From Lysobacterales bacterium (lineage in GTDB: Bacteria; Pseudomonadota; Gammaproteobacteria; Xanthomonadales; Xanthomonadaceae), in contig JAEKKX010000006.1 of NCBI GenBank assembly GCA_019510125.1, positions 62,001 through 126,000 on the forward strand: 64,000 nucleotides of DNA, written 5' to 3'. The notes beneath the pieces were generated by a model. The model saw only the letters and a program-made list of their open reading frames with translations. It ran no database searches and was not told where the DNA came from. Position numbers and translations under genes: made by a program. Every line of letters begins with the position of its first letter. The stretch's first letter is position 1. Of the stretch, positions 31,225 through 39,734 are shown in pieces.

Positions 31225-31322
31225 ACGCCCGACGCATCGACGGCGCGACCTGAACGAACGCGCTTGACGCGGCCGGCCGCGGTTCCCACCATGCGGTCAA
31301 CGCCGCGAAAGGAATCGTCGGG

Positions 31323-31895
31323 ATGTCGCGTTCATCGATCGCGTGGATCGGCACGATCCTCGCAGCCGCACTGGTGGTGGTGCTGGCCTGGCAGAACCGG
31401 GGCCTGCGCGCGGATCGCGACTGGCTGTCCGACCGCGCCCACTACGCCTATCCCGGGATGTACGTGCCCGAGATCGGCGTCGACTCGCTGCAGGGCGCGA
31501 AGCTCGCGCTGGGATCCCCGGCCGGCGATTTCCAGGTGCTGTTCTTCTTCAACGAGACCTGCCCGCACTGCCGCGCTTCGGCGCCGGCCGTGTCGGCGCT
31601 GGCGCCGGTCCTGCGCGATGCGTTCGCCGGCCGCGTCGCGCTGGTCGGGATCTGCGAATGCGATGCCGCCGCGGCCCGCCGCTATGCCGACGCCCAGCGC
31701 TTCGACTTCCCGGTGGCGTCGCTGCGCGACCGCCGCGCGCTGATGCTGTTCCGCGCGCAGAACGTGCCGCTGCTGCTGGTGATCGACCGCGACGGCCGCG
31801 TGCGCCACGCCGTGCAGGGCACGTTCTCGACGCAGGGGCAGCGCGACGCGCTGCTGGCCGCGCTGCGTCGATCGCCTGTCCCGCCGGGGAGCTGA
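31323..31895 (+). CDS. membrane-anchored TlpA-like thioredoxin
   Basis: A 190-residue protein with an N-terminal membrane anchor (SIAWIGTILAAALVVVLAW) and a periplasmic thioredoxin-fold domain. The active site is CPHC in FFFNETCPHCRASAPAV; a cis-proline lies in NVPLLLVIDRDG. The CPHC dipeptide is that of DsbA-like or oxidising members, though the overall fold is TlpA/AhpC-TSA-like. It may handle disulfides of exported proteins. The next gene encodes a secreted six-cysteine peptide, a plausible substrate (inference). Confidence 0.85.
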   Translation: MSRSSIAWIGTILAAALVVVLAWQNRGLRADRDWLSDRAHYAYPGMYVPEIGVDSLQGAKLALGSPAGDFQVLFFFNETCPHCRASAPAVSALAPVLRDAFAGRVALVGICECDAAAARRYADAQRFDFPVASLRDRRALMLFRAQNVPLLLVIDRDGRVRHAVQGTFSTQGQRDALLAALRRSPVPPGS

Positions 31896-31994
31896 ACACG
31901 GGATCCCCGGTCATGATCGCTGGTCAGGGAAGACCGGCATTCGCCGTGTCGCGACGGCCAGGAAGGCCCCGCGGCATCCATGAGGAGCATCGAC

Positions 31995-32219
31995 ATGCAG
32001 ACACGCAAGGTTTCATTCCGGGCGCTCGCGATGGGCGCACTGGTCGCGGCGGCCTTCGGCTTCGGCGCCACCCAGGCGATCGCGACCGAGACCGGCGAGA
32101 TCGGCACCCGCCACGAGAGCTGCAGCGCCTGGGCCTGCAAGCAGGAATGCGCGCCGTTCGGCGGCGATCTCGGCCCGGGCGGGCCGGGCAAGCCGTTGCA
32201 GTGCTACTGCTGCGGCTGA
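31995..32219 (+). CDS. small secreted six-cysteine peptide
   Basis: A 74-residue precursor. GAGGAG seven bases upstream selects this ATG over one five codons earlier. A signal peptide (LAMGALVAAAFGFGATQAIA) leaves a mature peptide of about 45 residues. It contains six cysteines (ESCSAWACKQEC and, at the very end, QCYCCG) around a Gly/Pro-rich loop. The even number suggests three disulfides. It does not match a bacteriocin family I know, and no immunity or leader-peptidase gene is seen. It lies 99 bp after the thioredoxin-like gene. Confidence 0.7.
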   Translation: MQTRKVSFRALAMGALVAAAFGFGATQAIATETGEIGTRHESCSAWACKQECAPFGGDLGPGGPGKPLQCYCCG

Positions 32220-32225
32220 AGTCGC

Positions 32226-32258
32226 AAAAAAAGACGCCGTGCGCAGGCACGGCGTCTT
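32226..32258 (-). terminator. strong intrinsic terminator of the rtcB operon
   Basis: A perfect 12-bp stem (32231-32242 with 32247-32258) closes a 4-nt loop. On the minus strand it is followed by seven U residues. It sits 17 bp beyond the rtcB stop. Confidence 0.9.
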
Positions 32259-32274
32259 CCGGCGGGGTCGGTGC

Positions 32275-33495
<1,221 letters not shown>

Positions 33496-33541
33496 GGGGG
33501 TGGCTCCTTGCGCGTCCGCTGTCGGACGCACGGGTTCGGGA

Positions 33542-34312
33542 TCAGGGTTCGTCGTTGTGCAGGCGGAAGTGTCGCAGTTCGCGCGCGCCGAGCTGGCGTT
33601 TGCGCACCGCGTACAGCCGGGCGTCGCCGAACAGCCAGGCGTTGTCGGGCAGGTCCTTGCGCGGGAGGTCCCGCGGGCACTGGTCCACGGGCAGCCTGCG
33701 CAGCGCATCGATCGGCATGTCGTCGACCGCGATGGTGTCGATCCGCGCGACTTCCACCCGGTACCAGACGCCGTCGATCCGGTGCAGTTGCCACTGCGCA
33801 TCGATCACGTGCAGGACCTCGCGTGCGCCGCCGTTGCGCAGCGCCGCCGCCTGCCGGCGACGCTCGCGGTCCTGCCTGCGCATTCGGATCCTGCGCTTGT
33901 TGAGGCGCAGCAGGCCGGTGCGCGGGTCGACGTAGAAGCGCGGACCGTGCGATTCGGCGATCGGGCGCAGCCCGCCCCAGCGGCGGTCCCAGCACAGGAC
34001 GCCGTCGACCTCCACCACCCGGCGCGCGACGAAGTCGTCCAGGTGTTCGTGGATGTGCTGCTGCACCGTGTTGCGGCGATCGATGACCGCGCAGACCTCG
34101 GAATACACCTTGTCCCATGGTCGCCCGACCTGCGCGGCCAGATAGCGTTCCAGCGGACTCAGGTGGTCGTTGAGCCATTTGCGGTTGCGGTGTCGCCGCT
34201 TCAGGCCCTCCTGCCGCGGCGAATCCTCGGGATCGCGGGGCGGCAGGCGTTCATGGCGTCCACCGCCGCGGCGGGGGCGCTCCACGATCACCTTGTACAT
34301 GTCCTCACGCAT
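33542..34312 (-). CDS. conserved RNA-repair-operon protein, unknown
   Basis: A 256-residue, very basic protein (many Arg/Lys/His) with no signal peptide or membrane segment. The N-terminus YKVIVERPRRGGG and the block WLNDHLSPLERYLAAQVGRP / WDKVYSEVCAVIDRR look like a conserved fold rather than low complexity. The second half contains FYVDPRTGLLRLNKRRIRMR. It lies between the slipin and rtcB genes. High basicity and context suggest RNA or ribosome binding. I know no assigned function. The start at 34312 has only a weak ribosome-binding site. Confidence 0.8.
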   Translation of the reverse strand: MREDMYKVIVERPRRGGGRHERLPPRDPEDSPRQEGLKRRHRNRKWLNDHLSPLERYLAAQVGRPWDKVYSEVCAVIDRRNTVQQHIHEHLDDFVARRVVEVDGVLCWDRRWGGLRPIAESHGPRFYVDPRTGLLRLNKRRIRMRRQDRERRRQAAALRNGGAREVLHVIDAQWQLHRIDGVWYRVEVARIDTIAVDDMPIDALRRLPVDQCPRDLPRKDLPDNAWLFGDARLYAVRKRQLGARELRHFRLHNDEP

Positions 34313-34335
34313 GATGCTTCTCTTCCGTCCGTAGA

Positions 34336-34361
34336 CTGCGGCCGGCTCCTTCCGGCCGCAG
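34336..34361 (-). promoter_or_regulatory. 10-bp hairpin with AAGGAG loop in the operon
   Basis: On the minus strand a perfect 10-bp stem presents the loop AAGGAG, an exact Shine-Dalgarno sequence. It sits directly after the slipin stop and about 24 bases before the next start. It could be an intra-operon processing or stability element. Confidence 0.5.
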
Positions 34362-34366
34362 GCGGG

Positions 34367-35491
34367 TTACTGCCTGATGTTCACCAGTTGCTTCAGCACG
34401 CCGTCCAGGCCGCCGAACACGGTGAGCTTGTCGATCTTCTCCGTGATCTTCTCCAGCGCCTCCAGTTCCTTGAGGCGCATCAGCACCGGGCTCTCGTCGA
34501 TCAGCTTCGCGGTGTTGAGCAGGGAACGCGTGGCGTTCGCCTCCTCGCGACGGCGGATGACGTTGGCCTGGGCCGCCTTCTCCGCCTGCACGACGCCGTT
34601 GAGGATCTCGCGCATCTCGCCCGGCAGGATCACGTCCTTGATGCCGACGCCGACCAGTTCGATGCCGAACGCGGCGACCTTGTCGCGGACGCCGTCGAAG
34701 ATGTCGCCGTCCAGCGAGGCCTTGTCGCCGAGCAGTTCGTCCAGCGTCCTGGCGGAGACCGCCCTGCGCAGGCCGTACTGCAGCTCGCGATAGACCTGGT
34801 CGCTGGCCTTCGACACCCGCGTGCGCGAGGCGACCGGGTCGGTCACGCGAACGCTGGCGGCGAGGTTCACGCGCAGCGAGACCTTGTCGCGGGTGAGCAG
34901 CTCCTGGCCCGAGACTTCCACCGCCTGCAGGCGCAGGTCGGCGACCTCGATCGCCACGTTCTTCCCGAAGTTCCAGAAGGCGTAGCTGCCCGGCGCGAGC
35001 ATCCGCACGTAGCGGCCGTCGATGAACACCAGGCCGACGCATTCGGTCGCCACCTCGGCGGCCGTCGCGACGCGAGCCAGCGCGCCGAGCTGGCGCAGGC
35101 GGCGGGCGACATCGGGACGCACCTCGAGGCCTTCCTCGAGCGCGATGCGTTCGATCTCCACCCGCACCGGGCCGCGCCAGTACAGCTTGCGCGTGCCCGG
35201 GAGCAGCACGTCCTGCAGCTTGCCGTTCTTCGACACCAGGCCGACTTCGTCGGTGCCGATGTCGCCGAGCACGAAGCGCTCGCCGAGCCTGTCGCCCAGC
35301 GCGTCGATCAGGGTGTCGACGTCGTTGCCGGCGTATTCCGGCTTCGCGACATCGTGCACCGCGATCGACCGGCGGCCGAGCGGGTCGTGGAACTTGTACA
35401 CGCCGGGGTCGAGCACGCGCTCGAGCCGACGATCGCGAAACACCAGGCCGCGCTCGCCGTCGCCGATCACGACCCTCTTCTTCCAGAACAT
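34367..35491 (-). CDS. slipin-family (SPFH/band-7) protein
   Basis: A 374-residue SPFH-domain protein. The band-7 core covers about 170-330, with LLTRDKVSLRVNLAASVRVT and GIELVGVGIKDVILPGEMRE. A helical oligomerisation region follows (AEKAAQANVIRRREEANATR). The N-terminal ~150 residues form an extra module (VVIGDGERGLVFRDRRLERV). No clear hydrophobic membrane segment is present, unusual for slipins. AAGGAG nine bases before the ATG fixes the start. Slipins are recurrent neighbours of RtcB, perhaps as a scaffold. It is the first protein gene after the tRNA-like RNAs. Confidence 0.9.
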   Translation of the reverse strand: MFWKKRVVIGDGERGLVFRDRRLERVLDPGVYKFHDPLGRRSIAVHDVAKPEYAGNDVDTLIDALGDRLGERFVLGDIGTDEVGLVSKNGKLQDVLLPGTRKLYWRGPVRVEIERIALEEGLEVRPDVARRLRQLGALARVATAAEVATECVGLVFIDGRYVRMLAPGSYAFWNFGKNVAIEVADLRLQAVEVSGQELLTRDKVSLRVNLAASVRVTDPVASRTRVSKASDQVYRELQYGLRRAVSARTLDELLGDKASLDGDIFDGVRDKVAAFGIELVGVGIKDVILPGEMREILNGVVQAEKAAQANVIRRREEANATRSLLNTAKLIDESPVLMRLKELEALEKITEKIDKLTVFGGLDGVLKQLVNIRQ

Positions 35492-35523
35492 CGGGGTTTC
35501 TCCTTGGGTTGGCTCTGGTGGTT

Positions 35524-35558
35524 CCGGTTCACGAGCAGGGGCGCCGCGCGTGAACCGG
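35524..35558 (-). promoter_or_regulatory. 10-bp leader hairpin upstream of slipin
   Basis: Arms 35524-35533 and 35549-35558 are perfectly complementary around a 15-nt loop. It lies 33 bp upstream of the slipin start in the transcribed leader. The remaining leader (35559-35865) is GC-rich, with another small hairpin GGGGC-GCAA-GCCCC near 35826-35839 and no supported gene. Confidence 0.5.
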
Positions 35559-35865
35559 TGGGCCGCGCGGACCATGCCGAACGGCGAGGCCGATGCGGCG
35601 AAAAGGAAGGGAAGCGCCCCCACGGCGGCGCCGCGGGTCCTGCGCGCTGTCCGCGCGGAGGCCGGCATCGCCTGCGAACCCGCGATGCACGGCGGGCGTC
35701 GTTTCGGAGGCCGGCCCGCGCGCCTCGAGGGCGGAGGTCCGGCGGCGTCGCCGCTGCGGTGTCGGCGACGCGCGCGATGGACTGCGCGCGCCGCGGTGCG
35801 CCGCAAGGGGCGTTTCCCGGGTGGGGCTTGCGCCCCGGTGTGGCAGATGACCTGCGGGGTCATGT

Positions 35866-35933
35866 TCTGGAGCGGGAGTCGAACCCGCAAATGACAGATC
35901 AGGAGTCTGTTGCTCTACCGCTGAGCGATCCAG
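35866..35933 (-). ncRNA. tRNA-like element 1 (CCU-loop, short acceptor)
   Basis: Folding by eye on the minus strand gives: a 5-bp acceptor (CTGGA/TCCAG), a D stem GCTC/GAGC, an anticodon arm ACAGA/TCTGT with loop CTCCTGA (CCU, Arg), a 5-nt variable loop and a T arm GCGGG-TTCGACT-CCCGC. A normal tRNA has a 7-bp acceptor; here bases 1 and 2 would be mismatched. No CCA follows. So it is either a degraded tRNA-Arg or a tRNA mimic. Only 3 nt separate it from element 2. It lies in the leader of the slipin-rtcB operon. Confidence 0.65.
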
Positions 35934-35936
35934 GGG

Positions 35937-36006
35937 TCGGCGTACCGGAATCGAACCGGCGACCTGCGGCTTTCGCCGCCGCTCTCCCTGACTGAGCTAA
36001 CGCCGT
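35937..36006 (-). ncRNA. tRNA-like element 2 (GAAA tetraloop instead of anticodon)
   Basis: The cloverleaf is clear on the minus strand: a 6-bp acceptor (CGGCGT/ACGCCG), D stem GCTC/GAGC with a GG-containing loop, 5-nt variable region and T arm GCCGG-TTCGATT-CCGGT. The anticodon arm is replaced by a perfect 5-bp hairpin GCGGC-GAAA-GCCGC at 35966-35979 with a GNRA tetraloop. It therefore cannot decode. The stems are intact, so this looks like a maintained tRNA-shaped RNA rather than random decay. No CCA is encoded; the 3' side reads ACCC. Confidence 0.65.
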
Positions 36007-36060
36007 CTTGTCGAAACACCGTCTTGCGATCGCCGGCATGCGCCACGGCAGCGCCGCGCG

Positions 36061-36124
36061 CACCGGACGGGATCCGAACCCGTGCCGCTGGCGACCGTTC
36101 GATCGATGCTTCGCATCGCCGGCC
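36061..36124 (-). ncRNA. tRNA-like element 3 (T-arm plus acceptor-like stem)
   Basis: This begins at the start site predicted from the sigma-54 promoter. A T arm (ACGGG-TTCGGAT-CCCGT) runs directly into an acceptor-like 3' strand CCGGT, which pairs with GCCGG near the 5' end. Between them are a 6-bp hairpin CGATGC-GAA-GCATCG and a small GCC-AGC-GGC hairpin. There is no normal D arm or anticodon. It is more diverged than elements 1 and 2, so the call is weaker. The 54-nt spacer to element 2 contains a duplicated CAAGACGG. Confidence 0.45.
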
Positions 36125-36134
36125 GTCGCCGACC

Positions 36135-36150
36135 GGCAATCCGTGTGCCC
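36135..36150 (-). promoter_or_regulatory. sigma-54 (-24/-12) promoter of the RNA-repair operon
   Basis: The minus strand reads GGGCACACGGATTGCC. The invariant GG (-24) and GC (-12) are separated by exactly 10 bp, and GGCAC and TTGC match the consensus. Transcription would start near 36124. Sigma-54 control by the activator RtcR is known for rtcB operons; no rtcR gene is in this window. Confidence 0.7.
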
Positions 36151-36361
36151 ATGCGTTCCCCGCCGCCGCCCGCATCGAGCATCGCGATGCAGCGCCTGCG
36201 CGCCTCGTGGCGGATTTCCGCGCAGCGACGACCCGCGCGCGGACCTCGCTGTCCGGGCGTTCGCGCTGGATGCTGCGGAATGTCGGTGAAGAACGCGTGA
36301 GCGAAACCGTTCGCGCCGCGAAGATTCGCGCGCGTGTGCGTTGGAGTCCTTTGCGAACGCG

Positions 36362-36399
36362 GAAACGAAAACGCCCCCGGAAACGGTTCCGAGGGCGTT
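36362..36399 (-). terminator. intrinsic terminator
   Basis: A 13-bp stem with one mismatch (36370-36382 with 36387-36399) and a 4-nt loop is followed on the minus strand by TTTCGTTT. It would end a minus-strand transcript passing through the small frame at 36442-36567, and insulates the operon promoter below it. Confidence 0.7.
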
Positions 36400-36441
36400 C
36401 GCGTGCCTCGGAGATCGGGACGACCGATCTCCTGGCGAAGA

Positions 36442-36567
36442 TCAGTGCGGGTGGTGGATGCCGTCGTACTGCGGCTGCGGGCCGTCTTTCGCCCGCCCGC
36501 GGACGTTCGCATCGCGCAGGAAGCGCGAAGGTGCGAAGCAGCGATGGTTGCGGCAGGCGGACGTCAT
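36442..36567 (-). CDS. possible 41-residue small protein
   Basis: An ATG-initiated frame of 41 codons, with N-terminus MTSACRNHRCFAPSRF and C-terminus PQPQYDGIHHPH. It ends 43 bp before an intrinsic terminator on the same strand. It is basic, with two Cys. No good ribosome-binding site was seen and I know no homologue, so this may be non-coding. It is reported because a terminator with no other gene upstream implies some transcript here. Confidence 0.3.
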   Translation of the reverse strand: MTSACRNHRCFAPSRFLRDANVRGRAKDGPQPQYDGIHHPH

Positions 36568-36721
36568 CGAAAGGGCTCGAAACAAGGGGTTTTCGACGCG
36601 GTCGTGCGTCGATGGGCGCGCACGTTACACCCGTCGCTCGCGCATTGCAAACATTTTTTTAACCCGCGTGCGTGCGCCCGACGAGCGGTCGCCGTGCGCG
36701 GACGGGCGACGACGGCACGAA

Positions 36722-36747
36722 GGAAGGGCGGCCTGCGCCGCCCTTCC
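36722..36747 (-). terminator. hairpin downstream of the fasciclin gene
   Basis: A perfect 11-bp stem with a 4-nt loop (arms 36722-36732 and 36737-36747), about 80 bp after the fasciclin stop. The 3' tail on the minus strand is only weakly U-rich (TTCGT), so termination is probable but not certain. Confidence 0.55.
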
Positions 36748-36825
36748 GTAACCGACCGATGCGATCGCACAAGATCGACGCGATCGAAACGATCGGTGCG
36801 ATCGCTGCGAGGCAAGCGATGCCGC

Positions 36826-37389
36826 TTACGGCATCAGCACCTTGTCGATCACGTGGATGACGCCGTTCTTCTGCTGCACGTCGGCGATCGTCACCGTGGC
36901 GACGTTGCCTTTCGCATCGGTGACGGTGACGCCGCCATCGGCGCTGCGCACGGTCAGCGTTTCGCCCTGCACGGTGGTGAGCGCGGCGCTGCCCTTGCCG
37001 GCCTTCACCTTCGCCGCGAGCGTCTTCGCATCGAGACGGCCCGGCACGACGTGGTAGGTCAGCACCGCGGTCAGCGTGCCCTTGTTCTCGGGCTTGAGCA
37101 GCGTGTCGACCGTGCCCGCCGGCAGCGCCGCGAATGCCGCGTTGGTCGGCGCGAACACGGTGAACGGACCCGGGCCCTTGAGCGTCTCGACCAGGCCCGC
37201 GGCCTTCACCGCGGCGACCAGGGTGGTGTGGTCCTTCGAATTCACGGCGTTGTCGACGATGTCGCGCGTGACCAGCATCGGCGCGCCGCCGACCGTCGGG
37301 TTGTCGTGCCGCATGTTGCCGGCATGCGCGCCGAGCGTGGCGGCGATGAGGGTGGCGGCGAGCGCGGCGGCGATGGACGAGGTCTTCAT
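36826..37389 (-). CDS. exported fasciclin-domain protein
   Basis: A 187-residue secreted protein: signal peptide (SIAAALAATLIAATLGAHA), then one fasciclin (FAS1) domain. The two conserved FAS1 blocks are visible: GPGPFTVFAPTNAAFAALP (H1) and NGVIHVIDKVLMP (H2), with YHVVPG between them. FAS1 domains mediate adhesion or matrix interactions, and bacterial single-domain forms are often under ECF sigma or stress control. GGAG eight bases before the ATG supports the start. Confidence 0.93.
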   Translation of the reverse strand: MKTSSIAAALAATLIAATLGAHAGNMRHDNPTVGGAPMLVTRDIVDNAVNSKDHTTLVAAVKAAGLVETLKGPGPFTVFAPTNAAFAALPAGTVDTLLKPENKGTLTAVLTYHVVPGRLDAKTLAAKVKAGKGSAALTTVQGETLTVRSADGGVTVTDAKGNVATVTIADVQQKNGVIHVIDKVLMP

Positions 37390-37467
37390 GGCGTTGTCTC
37401 CGTAGGTTGGGGGGCGACCGGCGTCCGTCACGCGCGTGATGCGCGTGCGGTCGATCGGTACGGACAC

Positions 37468-37497
37468 AAGTACGCGGCCTCTGGTTGTCTGGATGCA
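37468..37497 (-). promoter_or_regulatory. candidate ECF-type promoter for the fasciclin gene
   Basis: On the minus strand TGCATCC (37491-37497) and CGTACTT (37468-37474) are spaced by 16 bp, the general layout of ECF sigma promoters, 79 bp upstream of the start codon. It is not known whether the sigma factor at 45-584 recognises this. Confidence 0.25.
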
Positions 37498-37639
37498 GTC
37501 CGGATGCGGTGAAAGTGCGATCGGGACGCGATGCATGCGCGATGCAATGGCGTGGACGTGCGTCGTGCGCGATGCAGGCGGGCGCCGCGCTACGGAAAGC
37601 GGCGCGGCGCGGATGCGCGCGAGGCGCGCGGCGCGGGAG

Positions 37640-38374
37640 TCAGTTCAGCAGCGGTTCGAGCGCGGGCCAGACGTGGTCGCGCAGCTTCGGCTGCGCGCCG
37701 GCGTTGGGATGCAGGCGATCGGCCTGGAATGCGCTGTCGTCGGCGGCGACGGGCTCGAGCAGGAACGGCAGGAAGGCGACCTGTTCGCGCTTGGCGAGAT
37801 CGGCGAACAGCGCCTCGAAGCCGCCGGTGTAGTCCGGGCCGTAGTTGGGCGGCAGGCGCATGCCGATCAGCAGCACCTTCGCCTTCGCGCCGCGCGCGGC
37901 GGCGATCATCGCCTCGAGGTTCGCGCGGGTCTGCTCCAGGGGCAGGCCGCGCAGGCCGTCGTTGGCGCCGAGTTCGATCGCGACCACGTCGGGCTTGTTG
38001 CGCGCGAGCTCGCCGGCGATGCGCGCGGCGCCGCCGGCGGTGGTCTCGCCGCTGACGCTGGCGTTGACCACGCCCCAGCCCGGCTTTTCCTGCGCGACCT
38101 TCGTCGCCAGCAGCGACACCCAGCCTTCGGACGCGGCGAGGCCGTAACCGGCGGACAGCGAATCGCCCATCACCAGCACGACGTGCTGTGCGACGGGCGT
38201 CGCCGCCGGGGCGGGTGTCGACGGTGCGTCCGGCGGAACGGTCGCGGCGGTCGGCGCGGCGGCGTCGCCCGCGGGTGCAGGCGCGGGTGCAGGCGCGCGC
38301 GAACAGGCGCCGAGGGCGAGCAGCGCGCAGGCGCCCGCGGCGATGGCGATGCGGCGCAGCGGCGACTCAACCAT
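37640..38374 (-). CDS. tesA: TesA-like SGNH arylesterase/lysophospholipase (lipoprotein)
   Basis: A 244-residue SGNH/GDSL hydrolase. The blocks are complete: GDSLSAGYG (nucleophile Ser), VNASVSGET, IELGANDGLRG and the catalytic DRLHPN near the C-terminus. The N-terminus has a lipobox (LLALGACS) and a Pro/Ala linker of about 40 residues, so this version is probably membrane-anchored, unlike soluble E. coli TesA. It hydrolyses acyl or aryl esters and lysophospholipids. It overlaps the M17 peptidase gene by eight bases. Confidence 0.92.
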   Translation of the reverse strand: MVESPLRRIAIAAGACALLALGACSRAPAPAPAPAGDAAAPTAATVPPDAPSTPAPAATPVAQHVVLVMGDSLSAGYGLAASEGWVSLLATKVAQEKPGWGVVNASVSGETTAGGAARIAGELARNKPDVVAIELGANDGLRGLPLEQTRANLEAMIAAARGAKAKVLLIGMRLPPNYGPDYTGGFEALFADLAKREQVAFLPFLLEPVAADDSAFQADRLHPNAGAQPKLRDHVWPALEPLLN

Positions 38375-39734
38375 GGCGTGCCTTCAGCATCGCGTAGCAC
38401 GCGCGCAGCGCCTGCGCTTCGCCGCCGGCGGGACGCCCGGGGCGGTCGCCGTCGTTCCAGCTATAGACGTCCAGGTGCGCCCACGGCTGTTCGGCGGGCA
38501 CGAACTTGTCGAGGTACAGCGCGGCGGTGATGCAGCCGGCCATGGTCGTGCTGCTGCCGTTGGCGATGTCGGCGATGCCGCTGTTGAGGTAGCGCAGGTA
38601 CGGCCGGTGCAGCGGCATCCGCCACAGCGGGTCGAAGCAGCGTGCGCCGGCGTCCAGCCAGTCGTTCGCGAGCGCGTCGTCGTTGGCGAACAGCGCCGGC
38701 AGGTCGGGGCCGAGCGCGACCCGCGCGGCGCCGGTGAGCGTGGCGAAGTCCAGCAGCAGCGCCGGTTTCTGTTCCGCCGCGTAGGTCAGCGCGTCGCACA
38801 GGATCACCCGGCCCTCGGCGTCGGTGTTGTCGATCTCGACGCTCAGGCCCTTGCGCGTGGCCACGACTTCGCCCGGGCGGTACGCGTTCGGGCCGATCGC
38901 GTTCTCCACCGCCGGCACCAGCAGCGTCAGCCGCACCGGTAGTTCGCGCGCCATGATCAGCTCGGCCAGCGCGATCGCGTGCGCGGCGCCGCCCATGTCC
39001 TTCTTCATGTTGCGCATGCCGGCGGCGGCCTTGAGGTCGAGGCCGCCGGTGTCGAAGCACACGCCCTTGCCGACCAGCGCCAGGTGCGGCGCGTCCTGCG
39101 CGCCCCAGTGCAGGACGATCAGCCGCGGCGCGCGGTGCGAGGCGCGACCGACGGCGTGGATCGCCGGGAAGTTGTGCGCCAGCAGGTCGTCGCCGACGAG
39201 CACGTCGAGCTCGGCGCCGTGTGCCTGCGCGATCCCGCGCACCACCGCTTCCAGGTCGTCGGGGCCCATGTCCTCGGTCGGCGTGTTGATCAGGTCGCGC
39301 ACGCGCACGCAGGCGGCGATCTGCGCGGCGACGTCGGCGTCGAGGTCGGCGGCCAGCCGGGCCGGTGCGCGCGCGGCGGCGCGGTAGCGGGTGAAGCGGT
39401 AGCTGCCGAGTCCCCAGCCCAGGTGCAGCGCGTCGCGCGCCGCCGAGTCGAGCGCCTCGGCCATGCGCCAGTCGCCCGCCGGCAGTGCGAACGGCGCGTG
39501 CGCCCAGGCGAACGGATCGCGCGGGTCGGCCACGCCCAGCACCGCGCCGGCGAGGCCGTCGTCGCCGGGCAGCAGCGCGCAGCTCCCGGCCGCGCCGGTG
39601 AAGTCCTGCGCCTGCAGCCACGCCCGGCGCGCGGGCGGCTGGGCGGCGCTCCAGGCGTCGAAGCCTTCGGCGGTGGTCGCGTGCAGGGGCCGCGCGTCGG
39701 CGTCGGCGGCGGCGAATCCGGGCAGTGCGTTCAT
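38367..39734 (-). CDS. M17 leucyl aminopeptidase family protein
   Basis: A 455-residue metallo-aminopeptidase. The catalytic C-terminal half has GKGVCFDTGGLDLKAAAGMR (metal and catalytic Lys), MKKDMGGAA and the signature NTDAEGRVILCDALTYA. The N-terminal part is the usual regulatory domain. It removes N-terminal residues from cytosolic peptides. The start (MNALPGFAAAD) overlaps the end of the upstream HAD gene by four bases, and the end overlaps tesA: three tightly packed genes in one operon. Confidence 0.93.
   Translation of the reverse strand: MNALPGFAAADADARPLHATTAEGFDAWSAAQPPARRAWLQAQDFTGAAGSCALLPGDDGLAGAVLGVADPRDPFAWAHAPFALPAGDWRMAEALDSAARDALHLGWGLGSYRFTRYRAAARAPARLAADLDADVAAQIAACVRVRDLINTPTEDMGPDDLEAVVRGIAQAHGAELDVLVGDDLLAHNFPAIHAVGRASHRAPRLIVLHWGAQDAPHLALVGKGVCFDTGGLDLKAAAGMRNMKKDMGGAAHAIALAELIMARELPVRLTLLVPAVENAIGPNAYRPGEVVATRKGLSVEIDNTDAEGRVILCDALTYAAEQKPALLLDFATLTGAARVALGPDLPALFANDDALANDWLDAGARCFDPLWRMPLHRPYLRYLNSGIADIANGSSTTMAGCITAALYLDKFVPAEQPWAHLDVYSWNDGDRPGRPAGGEAQALRACYAMLKARHG

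Noticed and set aside
35866-36124. Ordinary tRNA genes
   Set aside because: No element has a 7-bp acceptor with all arms and a CCA end; element 2 has no anticodon loop. They are reported as tRNA-like RNAs instead.
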